NCBI GenBank assembly: GCA_022837485.1
Contig: JALHHH010000011.1
Coordinates: 1-64,000 of the forward strand
Direction: 5' to 3'
Length of the DNA: 64,000 nucleotides
Source: Bacteroidales bacterium
GTDB taxonomy: Bacteria > Bacteroidota > Bacteroidia > Bacteroidales > Lentimicrobiaceae
Numbering within the stretch: the stretch's first letter is position 1; each line of letters begins with the position of its first letter. Below are positions 47,798 through 57,474 of this stretch, piece after piece. The notes under the pieces were generated by a model, which was not told the DNA's origin, made no database searches, and saw only the letters and a program-made list of their open reading frames with translations. The translations under genes and the position numbers were made by a program.

Positions 47798-48955
47798 TTA
47801 TTCTGCGGATTGAAACTCCGCGAAGTCGAAACACTCGTTTTTATGCCGGAAATATTCTGACGGGATCATTCCGGTAATTTTACGAAAGTTGCGCAAAGCC
47901 GTTGCCCGGGAACGAAAACCGGCAAAATAAAACGCATCCTGAAAATTTGCTGACTTATTAGACTCAATTAGCTGGATGAAATCCTCAATGCGCAGACGAT
48001 TGATATATAAGGTATAGTTTATATTTCCATTGTCATGGATAACCTGAGCCAGTGTGGTGCGGTTGGTGTACAGCGCTGCAGCCAGCGTATTCAGAGATAA
48101 GTCCGGATTCCGCCAGGCGCGCGTTTTCTGCATATACGCATCCAGTTGCTCATTCAGGATTTCGTTTTTCGTCTTTATTGCCAACGTCCGGTCGCTTGAA
48201 GCGGAAATCTCAGCCGTCTTATTAAGGATATTATTCAATTGGCTCTGTTCTTCTGTTATTACAGTTTCACGATTTTCCATCACTGTCCTGAAAAAGAAAA
48301 GGTCCATATGAACAATGGCAAGGCTGCATCCAACGCTGATATAGTAGTAAAGAGTGTGTATAATTACGCTATTTAATACCAATACCATTACATAGGCAAG
48401 TATATTAACCGAGATTATGATCGAGTACTTCCTGATCCATGCATTGCTCACATCATTAGTTTTCCATGCGTCAGGGATAAAAAATATAAAGAAAGAAGAC
48501 AGAAAAAGAATCAGGAAAAGCAGCAAACGGAACAAGACCTCGAATTGGCCGGCAAACTGGAGCATTTCCGGAATTGAATGCTGAACAGAATACTTAACAC
48601 CGGCCCATACGGAAATAAAATATATTCCCGATAAACCCATCAGCGGGAGGTATAGCCTGACAAGTCGTTTAAAGTTGAGCCAGCCTGGTGAAACAACTTC
48701 AATCGGATAAATAAGGTAAGATGAAAGCATAAAGATGGCCAACAGCAGCATCGGAGCGGAAACAACCACATCGGGCTTTTCTCCGTTGGAGAGTGCAATG
48801 AAACGGGGTATGTAATTAGCTACGGAAAATAAAATAATGAATGCAAGGATCGTACGTGAACGTTTTCCTTCTTTACGACGTGAAAAAAGCAATATAGACG
48901 CAAGTAAACAAACGAGTGCGCCTGCAAAGGTAGTGGCCAGGTAGAGATTATGCAT
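47798..48955 (-). CDS. membrane-bound AraC-family regulator
   Basis: Transcription regulator of 385 residues. The N-terminal half has about seven hydrophobic helices (residues 5-230; LATTFAGALVCLLASILLF, PMLLLAIFMLSSYLIYP, LLLFLILFLSSFFIFFI). The C-terminal AraC domain (about 285-375) has the two HTH units as SLNTLAAALYTNRTTLAQVIHDN and FQDAFYFAGFRSRATALRNFRKITGMIPSEYF. Such membrane AraC proteins are common in Bacteroidota; signals and targets are mostly unknown. I use ATG 48955 (MHNLYLATT) because the longer frame opens at TTG codons. It is flanked by large gaps; the metallophosphoesterase upstream is the nearest possible target. Confidence 0.88.
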   Translation of the reverse strand: MHNLYLATTFAGALVCLLASILLFSRRKEGKRSRTILAFIILFSVANYIPRFIALSNGEKPDVVVSAPMLLLAIFMLSSYLIYPIEVVSPGWLNFKRLVRLYLPLMGLSGIYFISVWAGVKYSVQHSIPEMLQFAGQFEVLFRLLLFLILFLSSFFIFFIPDAWKTNDVSNAWIRKYSIIISVNILAYVMVLVLNSVIIHTLYYYISVGCSLAIVHMDLFFFRTVMENRETVITEEQSQLNNILNKTAEISASSDRTLAIKTKNEILNEQLDAYMQKTRAWRNPDLSLNTLAAALYTNRTTLAQVIHDNGNINYTLYINRLRIEDFIQLIESNKSANFQDAFYFAGFRSRATALRNFRKITGMIPSEYFRHKNECFDFAEFQSAE

Positions 48956-49030
48956 ATTTAAACAATCAGCGCTTAGTTGCAACAAAATGCCAGTTGAAAG
49001 AGGTAGTGTTTATGCATGAACGCAGTAATG

Positions 49031-49038
49031 CAAAAATA
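49031..49038 (-). promoter_or_regulatory. possible -7 box of the AraC gene
   Basis: TATTTTTG on the minus strand, an exact TAnnTTTG, about 75 bases before ATG 48955. A -33 box is not evident. Confidence 0.35.
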
Positions 49039-49096
49039 CAAATTCCGTTTTTTTAAATGTGATTTTGTTAAATATTCTCACTAGCCTTTATTATTA

Positions 49097-49122
49097 AGGG
49101 GGGCAATCTTTTTTGCCCCCCT
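49097..49122 (-). terminator. GC-rich hairpin after the phosphoesterase gene
   Basis: AGGGGGGCAA (49097-49106) and TTGCCCCCCT (49113-49122) make a perfect 10-bp stem with six C:G pairs in a row and a T-rich loop. It lies 230 bases beyond the stop of the minus-strand phosphoesterase gene and has no clean T-run on either side, so the terminator role is uncertain. Confidence 0.45.
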
Positions 49123-49350
49123 GATTTAAAATTTTCTTAAAGGTTCTTTTGCACCATGAGTTTTTTTTTGGGCGGGGACATCAAGGCACCCCAACCTTGC
49201 ACATGAAGAGGCATTTTTGACGTCCATTTCAGAAAATCCGGCTATTACTGCACCCTTCTGTTCCAAAAACGCATTATATCAGAAACTTAAAACAGTCCGG
49301 GGACAGGCCGAATGATTTACATTTTTCCAAAATTGACCGTTAATCAATTT

Positions 49351-50715
49351 TTACAATTTAATTGATCTGCTTTCCAGGGAAATATGCCCTTGTTTCCTGA
49401 ATTGGAAACGTTCAACTTTTACCATACTGTTATCCGCAGCTTGTGGAGCAATCACAATAAAGTCCATATTCTCATTGTCCTGATCTACTGATTCTCCATG
49501 CCTGGTCTTTTTGTCGATCCAGGTGCCCGAGTTGGCATAAACACATGCTTCACCTTTGCTATTGGTAAAAGTTTTCAACATTGGTACGTGCGTGTGGCCA
49601 AATACAACAATCCTGACTTCTGAATTCTGATTCTGAAAATACTGAACATTTGACTGATTATCAAGAAAGCTGGTAAGTAGGCTCCCCGGAATGGCATCTT
49701 TTACTGAAGTAATCACCGGAACATTGTTATAGGAAAGCCTTTTTTCCCAATTCGACTGACTGCAGGCTTCACTGAACAGATTCATGTCGATGCTGCCATC
49801 GGGGTTATTGAACGGGATCACATCGTTTATACTAAAGCTGCCTGAAAAATTACCAACATTGGTAACAATGATTTTTTCATCAAAATTGTCTTTAACAGGT
49901 ATCACGTTTGTCAATACGGATTTCCAGATGTTGTAATAGATGAAATTGTTAACCTGAGTTTCATCGGCAGAATTCAGTGTAACATCGCGGACAGGTGTAA
50001 TTTCACCGGCATCCGGATAATTGGTTACAGAGTTAACGGCAATACGCGTAAAGAAATATCCCGCAGGCAAAATTGTGCCGGGAGCAATGTTTTGGTTACT
50101 GTAGGGATCAGGCGCACAGAAAAAATCGTATCGGTGGCTGTGTTCTATGGCTATCTGCGGAATCGGATAATACGTCCCGATCCCCGGGCGGTTGATATCC
50201 CGTGCCTGATTGATTCCCGGTAAAATCAATTCAACATTTTCATCCTCAACAATCAGATCATGGTTTCCGGGAACGTAGGTTACTTTTATATTTTTATCTT
50301 TAATTATTCCGTTCAGAACATCAATAACACCTTTATTCTGGGTTGCGATTTTCTGAATAAATTCCTTCTGTGTTTTACCCTCATACGTATCTGTCCGCGA
50401 AGGAATATACCATTCGTCCAGCAGATCACCGGCGATAACCAGTTCACTGATCGTTTTTGATTCACGTATTTCTGTCAGAAATTCAACCAATCTCGGAAGA
50501 TGTGCCGAACATTCCGAATAGCTAAGGTCATTCCCCAGATGTATATCGCTGATAACTACAATTTTGTTGCGCGCCAGACTTTCACCTCCATTTGATATAT
50601 CAAACGGATTATCTCCCGGTTTCAAAGAAATGTTCTCTTTTTGACACGAAAACGCTGAAAACATGAATACCGTGGAAGCAACAATGCCCCACCATTTTAG
50701 TTGGCTTCTTTTCAT
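49351..50715 (-). CDS. lipoprotein calcineurin-like metallophosphoesterase
   Basis: Lipid-anchored metallophosphoesterase of 454 residues. The signal peptide ends in the lipobox FSAFSC (about residues 20-25). The bimetal motifs occur in order: ISDIHLG (about 55), AGDLLDEW (about 99), PGNHD (about 149) and, after a long insertion of about 190 residues, FGHTHVP followed by NSGTW. All metal ligands of the fold are intact. The insertion is larger than in most such enzymes and may form the substrate pocket. The substrate is unknown. I use ATG 50715 (MKRSQLKWW), which places the signal peptide properly; the frame extends 13 residues upstream. Confidence 0.87.
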   Translation of the reverse strand: MKRSQLKWWGIVASTVFMFSAFSCQKENISLKPGDNPFDISNGGESLARNKIVVISDIHLGNDLSYSECSAHLPRLVEFLTEIRESKTISELVIAGDLLDEWYIPSRTDTYEGKTQKEFIQKIATQNKGVIDVLNGIIKDKNIKVTYVPGNHDLIVEDENVELILPGINQARDINRPGIGTYYPIPQIAIEHSHRYDFFCAPDPYSNQNIAPGTILPAGYFFTRIAVNSVTNYPDAGEITPVRDVTLNSADETQVNNFIYYNIWKSVLTNVIPVKDNFDEKIIVTNVGNFSGSFSINDVIPFNNPDGSIDMNLFSEACSQSNWEKRLSYNNVPVITSVKDAIPGSLLTSFLDNQSNVQYFQNQNSEVRIVVFGHTHVPMLKTFTNSKGEACVYANSGTWIDKKTRHGESVDQDNENMDFIVIAPQAADNSMVKVERFQFRKQGHISLESRSIKL

Positions 50716-51593
50716 TTTTTTTGTGATTTTGTTTAAACGAATAATTGATCGCACTCCCGATTTTTTGTGTGCTAAAATATTTCGAATACAAAACCCAGGT
50801 GTGGCATTTTTACAAAATCAGAAGTCTCATTTTTACAATTTTTCCGAAAAAGCTGATAGTAAATGAAATAAAATTTTCAATTCGGATATATTCCGGTATT
50901 TTTTAGCCGGGCCGTGGCTTAAATACCATGCTTTATAGTAGCTGAAAAAACATATTTTCCGCTTTATGTAAATATATTTTACTATAAGCCCCCGGGTCGG
51001 ATTCTGAATAAACCGAGAAAATATAGTTTTAAGTATTACCTCAAACGCTTATTTTAAAAAAACGGTTTAACCGTTATGGAAGACCTGCCGGATACAAACC
51101 GGAGAGATTTATCGTTTTAGGAGCAAGTAACTTCCTGTAGATGCCCGAACCCGCTCACAGAAAGGCAGTTAATTAATCCCGGGAAAATGAGTGTACAGAT
51201 TTCACGTGAAGTGCCGGAGCGTCAGCCGGAAAACGGGGGCTGAGGTCAAGTACAGGGCTGAGGTCCAGGCTGAGGCCGGAAGCCGGACTAAAATCGGGAA
51301 ACGACCCGGGCTGAGACTGGAGGTAAAAGCAGGATAGCCTGCCGCGAAGAGACTGGTAAAAGAACCGGAATTCTGCATTAGCAGATTCAACTATAAAAAA
51401 ACAGGGAAACCACAGCTTACCGTGAAAATTTCCAGAATGCTATGCCGAACTCTCCGCTCCGGGCAGACCGGTTCTTCCAGACTATTCAGTATGAACTGAG
51501 AAATTGGTTATTTACAAATACTGCACGCGCAAACTCAAACTCCTCTTGAAGCACAACTTCTCCATGAGGCGCCTAATCCGCAATCCGGAATCA
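50716..51593. other. long intergenic region with GGCTGAG repeats
   Basis: 878 bases between two minus-strand genes. The part near the phosphoesterase start is AT-rich, as for a leader. It contains an inverted repeat AACGGT/ACCGTT (51061-51075) and the GGCTGAG repeat cluster (51237-51317). No gene, promoter with both boxes, or known RNA was recognised. Confidence 0.5.
51237..51317. repeat. four GGCTGAG direct repeats
   Basis: GGGCTGAGGTC occurs at 51237-51247 and 51255-51265, GGCTGAGGCC from 51268 and GGGCTGAGAC from 51308. The unit spacings are 18, 12-13 and 40 bases. Composition is markedly richer in G than the surrounding DNA. Confidence 0.6.
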
Positions 51594-53516
51594 TTACCTC
51601 TTCCCCTGCTGTTTGGCCATTTCCTCAAGCCTCTTCTGGAAGCTTGACTTCTTGACGGGTTTTTTCTTGTTTTCCTGGATCTGAGCATGAAGTTTGTCTT
51701 CATTTACAAATCTGCGGATCAGAAACATCTGGGCAAAAGTCAGGAGGTTGGCGAGCAGATAGTAGTAGCTCAAACCGGAAGAATAGCTGTTAAAGAATCC
51801 GAGGAACATTACCGGCATCAGGTACATCATCGTCTTCATTCCCGGCATCTGCTGTCCGGTCGACATCATATCGTTATTAATCTTTGTATAGATGATGGTG
51901 GAAATGGTCATCAGCAGAGTAAAAAGACTGACATGATCGCCGTAAAACGGAATGGTAAATGGCAGATCGAGCACAGAATCGTAGCTCGACAGGTCTTTCG
52001 CCCACAGAAACGCCTCCTGCCTGAGCTCAATGGATGCTGGGAAGAACCGGAACATAGCAATTAGGATCGGAAATTGCAGCAGCATGGGTACGCATCCCGA
52101 CATCGGATTCACTCCTGCCTTCTTGTACAGCGTCATGGTAGCCTGCTGCTTTTTCATCGCATCGTCCTGTTTCGGAAACTTCTTATTTATCTCGTCAATT
52201 TCAGGTTTCAGCAGACGCATTTTGGCTGACGACAGGTAGGTTTTATATGCAATCGGAAAGAGAACGATCTTTAGCAGTATGGTCAGGATCAGAATAATAA
52301 TTCCATAATTCAGGTTAAATCCTTCAAGAAAATTGAATACAGGAATTACAGCAAAACGGTTGATCCACTGCATCAGGAAGAAACTCCATCCCAGTGGAAT
52401 CTGACGTTCCAGGTCGAGTTTATACTTCCGCATCAGATTGTATTTGTTCGGACCGAAGAAAAATGACATTCCGACAGACTGATCTGTTCCGGGTTTATAG
52501 GGGATTGCCAGGGAAGCCTGCATGTAATCAAGGAAACGGGTTTCCTTTTCCGGCTCCCGTATTTTTGAGATATCGGCACTCAGGAATAGATCGTCTGCGA
52601 TAAGCACAGATGAAAAGAACTGCTGTTTAAACGAAACCCATTTGAGGCGGGTGGCAATTGTTTCGCGGTCATCCTTGCGCTCGTTCAGATAATCTACTTC
52701 CGCATCTGAGTGACGAAAATGAATGGTTGAGTTTAATCGCTCATTCTCAATATTTTTCTCCTGCCTCATCAGGCGGGCATTCCAGTTGATGTTCAGCTCA
52801 CGCGTATTATGGGCAACGATACCCTCCATATTAACCATACTGATTTCGAGGCCAACCAAGTAATCACCGGCCCGAACCGTATAGAGGTATTCTATGTAAC
52901 TATCCGTCAAAGATGCTGTATCGGCCGCATTTGCGTAAAGCCTCATGGCGAATTGAAGCGAATCGCTTCCTTCAACTCTGATTTCGGGATTTCCATCGAA
53001 ACGGGCATCCTTCCATGCCGGTTTGAAGAAAAGCCCTCCGGTGGAGATAGGTTTTGTGTCGCTGAAAAAAGCCAGTTCAAAGGCAGAAGAATCCTGTGCA
53101 AACAAAACCAGTGGGTGACCGTCAAATGTTTTATACTCCTTAAGTTCTACCTGCCCGATTCGTCCGCCTTTACTGTTGATTGTAAGCTTAAGAACATCAT
53201 TTTCAATGGTATAAGCCTGATCTTCGCCTTGAGCAGAAATTGCAAACGGACCGTATACCGACTGCATGTTAGCCTTTACGGTGGCCGAATCAACGCCTGC
53301 AGGGATTTCCTGGACCGCAGCGGCGGCCTGAGAAAGCACATCCCTTCTGGCCTGCTGTGCTTTGGATGAATCGAGCACCGCCTGATTAACTGCAGCTATC
53401 GAATCCTGAACGCGTTTCTTCTCAGCCAGCTCTTCCTTTGAAGGCGACATGAGCAGAGTATACCCCATCATCAGGGCAAAAATCAGCACCAGACCAATTA
53501 TCGAATTTTTATTCAT
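51594..53516 (-). CDS. yidC: membrane protein insertase YidC
   Basis: Inner-membrane insertase of 640 residues that places Sec-dependent and Sec-independent proteins in the membrane. The N-terminal helix (about 6-24; GLVLIFALMMGYTLLMSP) precedes a periplasmic beta-super-sandwich domain (about 90-345) and the conserved five-helix core from about 365: WFSFFLMQWIN-type start, NYGIIILILTILLKIVLFP, QFPILIAMFRFFPASIELR, then the helices around 530-600. A Lys/Arg-rich tail (KKPVKKSSFQKRLEEM) is probably ribosome-binding. It lies 124 bases downstream of pyrG on the same strand, an arrangement common in Bacteroidota, so the two are probably cotranscribed. Confidence 0.97.
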   Translation of the reverse strand: MNKNSIIGLVLIFALMMGYTLLMSPSKEELAEKKRVQDSIAAVNQAVLDSSKAQQARRDVLSQAAAAVQEIPAGVDSATVKANMQSVYGPFAISAQGEDQAYTIENDVLKLTINSKGGRIGQVELKEYKTFDGHPLVLFAQDSSAFELAFFSDTKPISTGGLFFKPAWKDARFDGNPEIRVEGSDSLQFAMRLYANAADTASLTDSYIEYLYTVRAGDYLVGLEISMVNMEGIVAHNTRELNINWNARLMRQEKNIENERLNSTIHFRHSDAEVDYLNERKDDRETIATRLKWVSFKQQFFSSVLIADDLFLSADISKIREPEKETRFLDYMQASLAIPYKPGTDQSVGMSFFFGPNKYNLMRKYKLDLERQIPLGWSFFLMQWINRFAVIPVFNFLEGFNLNYGIIILILTILLKIVLFPIAYKTYLSSAKMRLLKPEIDEINKKFPKQDDAMKKQQATMTLYKKAGVNPMSGCVPMLLQFPILIAMFRFFPASIELRQEAFLWAKDLSSYDSVLDLPFTIPFYGDHVSLFTLLMTISTIIYTKINNDMMSTGQQMPGMKTMMYLMPVMFLGFFNSYSSGLSYYYLLANLLTFAQMFLIRRFVNEDKLHAQIQENKKKPVKKSSFQKRLEEMAKQQGKR

Positions 53517-53561
53517 GAAGGTATATTGAATGTAAAACAGTGGACAAAATTAATTAAAAGC

Positions 53562-53581
53562 ATTGACATTGAAGTGTCAAT
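53562..53581 (-). terminator. small hairpin between pyrG and yidC
   Basis: ATTGACA (53562-53568) pairs with TGTCAAT (53575-53581) over six bases. There is a short T-stretch on the minus strand. It is weak and would at most attenuate read-through from pyrG into yidC. Confidence 0.3.
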
Positions 53582-53640
53582 CTTTAAACGACTGTCAGCG
53601 GAAGCCATCCTAATGGTTTTATTCCGGAATATGCAAAGAC

Positions 53641-55281
<1,641 letters not shown>

Positions 55282-55409
55282 TTAATCAAATCAGTTACCC
55301 TGCCGTAATTCCGGTTTATGGATTATACAGCCTGATAATGCGTATTCCAGTAAATATTAACAGATTCCCTTTAGGCGTACCAAACTGAAACCGGCACAAA
55401 ATTAATCAT

Positions 55410-55446
55410 CCAATTCATTATCAAATTGGTATACGAAAGTACCAAT
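55410..55446 (-). promoter_or_regulatory. mutually exclusive hairpins in the pyrG leader
   Basis: On the minus strand, ATTGGTA (55446-55440) can pair with TACCAAT (55431-55425). The segment CCAATT (55429-55424) can instead pair with AATTGG (55415-55410). Both hairpins need CCAATT, so only one can form. They sit at the very start of the predicted transcript. No obvious U-run follows at once. Confidence 0.4.
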
Positions 55447-55461
55447 CCGTTTGGCTGAAGG

Positions 55462-55469
55462 CAAAAATA
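55462..55469 (-). promoter_or_regulatory. predicted -7 box of pyrG
   Basis: TATTTTTG on the minus strand, an exact TAnnTTTG, directly follows the response-regulator terminator hairpin, so the same bases can serve as its U-tract. The pyrG start would be about 195 bases downstream of the transcript start. Confidence 0.45.
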
Positions 55470-55471
55470 CG

Positions 55472-55497
55472 AACCTCCCGCCAAAAAGCGAGAGGTT
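55472..55497 (-). terminator. terminator of the response regulator gene
   Basis: AACCTCTCGC and GCGGGAGGTT (minus strand, 55497-55488 and 55481-55472) form a 10-bp stem with one mismatch over a six-base loop. T-rich sequence follows two bases later. It lies 41 bases past the gene's stop. Confidence 0.8.
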
Positions 55498-55538
55498 GTT
55501 AAGAATTTATGAAAAGTTTTCAGATTATGCTATTGTTG

Positions 55539-55922
55539 TCAATGCTTTACAAACTGCATAACAGCCTCATAAATCTGTTCCTTATCGTAAGGCTTCGATA
55601 AAAAATAATCCATTCCAACTTCAAAACTTTTGCGGCGAAACGACTCTTCGGAATAGGCTGTAAGTGCGATTACCGGGACTTCGATTCCTCTTTTCCGCAT
55701 TTCAGCGGTGGCATCCCAGCCATTCATTACAGGCATGTCGATATCCATGAGCACCACATCGTAAGAACCATTCTGGATCTCTTCAACGGCCTCTGCCCCG
55801 TCGCCCACCATTTTATATTTCCAGCCCATCTTACGGATCAAAATCTCAATAATGCGCTGGTTCAAAATATTGTCTTCGGCAATTAAAACACTTACAGGCT
55901 TTTCGCCCATTCTGTTATCCAT
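55539..55922 (-). CDS. single-domain response regulator (CheY-like)
   Basis: Receiver protein of 127 residues without output domain. The acidic pair lies in VLIAEDNILNQR (Glu16, Asp17), the acceptor is Asp60 in VVLMDIDMPVMNG, the Thr in VIALTAYS and the Lys in LSKPYDKEQ; all phosphorylation residues are present. AEDNxxNQ starts and KPYDK ends are typical of receivers released from hybrid kinases. It may receive phosphate from the soluble hybrid kinase at 41233, or act as a phosphate sink. It has its own predicted promoter and a terminator. Confidence 0.92.
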   Translation of the reverse strand: MDNRMGEKPVSVLIAEDNILNQRIIEILIRKMGWKYKMVGDGAEAVEEIQNGSYDVVLMDIDMPVMNGWDATAEMRKRGIEVPVIALTAYSEESFRRKSFEVGMDYFLSKPYDKEQIYEAVMQFVKH

Positions 55923-56305
55923 TCGTAAGGTTTAGGCTAATACCAGTTGCTGAGTATTGAGCATTAAACAAATCTGAAATTTCGGTTAATTCCTCATTGA
56001 GGCTCCCGTTTCCCTGAAGCACAAAAAATTATCATCCGGCTTTGTACCTCAGAATAAAGCGAAACGCTTTTGAGCGGCAAAAATAATATTTCAAATCGAA
56101 TATCAATACATTTTCCCTGGAAAATATTTTACCAAAAGGTCCCAAAGCAGCCACAGTCAGGGATTACCAAAGGAAAAAAAATTTCCTTGACGAAAAATGT
56201 TAAAAAGTTGTATCGGAACAGTACTGTATAAAGCTGCCCGAAAGATACGATGTACTAAAATGCCAGACTTTCCGGCGGGTAAGGTGTGAAACGTGTAGCT
56301 GCTGC
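55923..56305. other. intergenic region between rpoD and response regulator
   Basis: 383 bases holding the response regulator promoter (56078-56107). The rest is AT-rich. No terminator for rpoD and no further gene were recognised. Confidence 0.5.
56078..56107 (-). promoter_or_regulatory. predicted promoter of the response regulator gene
   Basis: On the minus strand: ATTG (56107-56104), an 18-base spacer and TATTTTTG (56085-56078), matching the Bacteroidota -33/-7 pattern. Confidence 0.5.
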
Positions 56306-57172
56306 TTACTGACCCAGATAAGCCTTCAGAAGCTTGCTGCGTGAGGTGTGTTTAAGCCGGCGTATCGCTTTCTCTTTGATTTGCCTGACGCGCTCGCGTG
56401 TAAGGTCGAACTTGGCTCCGATCTCTTCGAGGGTAAGACCGTGGTTCATACCGAGTCCGTAATAAAGGTTTACGACATCCCTTTCCTTCTCGGTAAGGGT
56501 TGCAAGCGAACGCTGAATTTCACGCGCCAGCGACTCCCTCATCAAACCGGCATCGGTAACAGGAGTATCTTCATCGATGAAAATATCGATAAACTTCATA
56601 TCCTCATCCTCGGTAAGCGGAGCATCCATGGAAATATAACGTGTAGAAATCCTGAGCGCTGCATCGATTTTATATTCCGGAATTTCGAGCGCTTCTGCCA
56701 GCTCATCGGGAGAAGGCGGTCGTTCGAACTTCTGTTCCAGACGCGAAGATTCCTTCTTGATTTTATTCAGCGATCCCACCTGATTCAGCGGAAGCCTTAC
56801 AATTCGCGACTGTTCCGCAAGGGCCTGAAGGATGCTCTGCCTGATCCACCATACGGCATAAGAGATAAATTTAAACCCGCGGGTTTCGTCGAAGCGCTGA
56901 GCAGCTTTTATAAGTCCCAGGTTGCCTTCGTTGATAAGGTCGGGCAGGCTGAGACCCTGGTTCTGGTATTGCTTCGCTACGGAAACAACAAACCTGAGGT
57001 TTGCCTTGCAAAGTTTGTCGAGTGCCTGCTGGTCGCCCTGCCGGATACGCTGAGCAAGCAGAACCTCTTCTTCTGCCGTTATCAGCTCCTCTTTCCCAAT
57101 ATCCTGCAAATATTTATCGAGCGATGCAGTTTCGCGGTTGGTTATCGATTTAGTGATCTTCAGCTGTCTCAT
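56306..57172 (-). CDS. rpoD: primary RNA polymerase sigma factor RpoD (short Bacteroidota type)
   Basis: Principal sigma-70 factor of 288 residues. Region 1.1 is absent, as normal for this phylum. Region 1.2 is seen in [17 protein letters not shown], region 2 in [35 protein letters not shown] and [13 protein letters not shown] (the -7 box reader), region 3 around [12 protein letters not shown] and region 4 in [16 protein letters not shown] and [19 protein letters not shown]. All core-binding and DNA-binding motifs are complete. It recognises TTTG/TAnnTTTG promoters, in line with the boxes found in this window. It is a monocistronic gene on the minus strand; the start at 57172 ([15 protein letters not shown]) is the standard one for this family. 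Confidence 0.98.
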   Translation of the reverse strand: MRQLKITKSITNRETASLDKYLQDIGKEELITAEEEVLLAQRIRQGDQQALDKLCKANLRFVVSVAKQYQNQGLSLPDLINEGNLGLIKAAQRFDETRGFKFISYAVWWIRQSILQALAEQSRIVRLPLNQVGSLNKIKKESSRLEQKFERPPSPDELAEALEIPEYKIDAALRISTRYISMDAPLTEDEDMKFIDIFIDEDTPVTDAGLMRESLAREIQRSLATLTEKERDVVNLYYGLGMNHGLTLEEIGAKFDLTRERVRQIKEKAIRRLKHTSRSKLLKAYLGQ

Positions 57173-57474
57173 ATCGTTGGGTATTTTGAATGGGTAGTCT
57201 CGAACTATGGTGTTGTCATAGTACCGCTTGTTATGACCCGTATCGGGTAAGTTTTACGACCAGGCACTGAAATTTCAGATGTATTACTAATTGCAATCCG
57301 ATAGTTTTCAGAACCTTGAGTCGGTTCAGCAGGTTCGAGACATCCTTATTCTTATTAATAACAATCGGTTCCGGTCTTTAGTTCAACGCAGACCGCAGGC
57401 ATTTTTATACCCGTTTATACGGCTTAAGGGATGCACCTGTGTACATCCCAAAAGCCCTTATGGGTTCGATGGTT
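57173..57474. other. intergenic region upstream of rpoD
   Basis: 302 bases between the DegP-type gene end and rpoD start. Apart from the rpoD leader I see no promoter box, hairpin or gene here. The DegP stop has no obvious terminator. Confidence 0.45.

Larger units (their letters stand above)
48956..49350. other. intergenic region with orphan hairpin
   Basis: About 395 bases between two minus-strand genes. The region holds a possible -7 box (49031-49038) for the AraC gene and a strong GC-rich hairpin (49097-49122). A G-rich stretch follows near 49170. No ORF is supported. Confidence 0.5.

Noticed and set aside
51202..51390. Minus-strand ORF of 62 codons over the GGCTGAG repeats
   Set aside because: Its product is a by-product of the repeat sequence; no start signal or family match.
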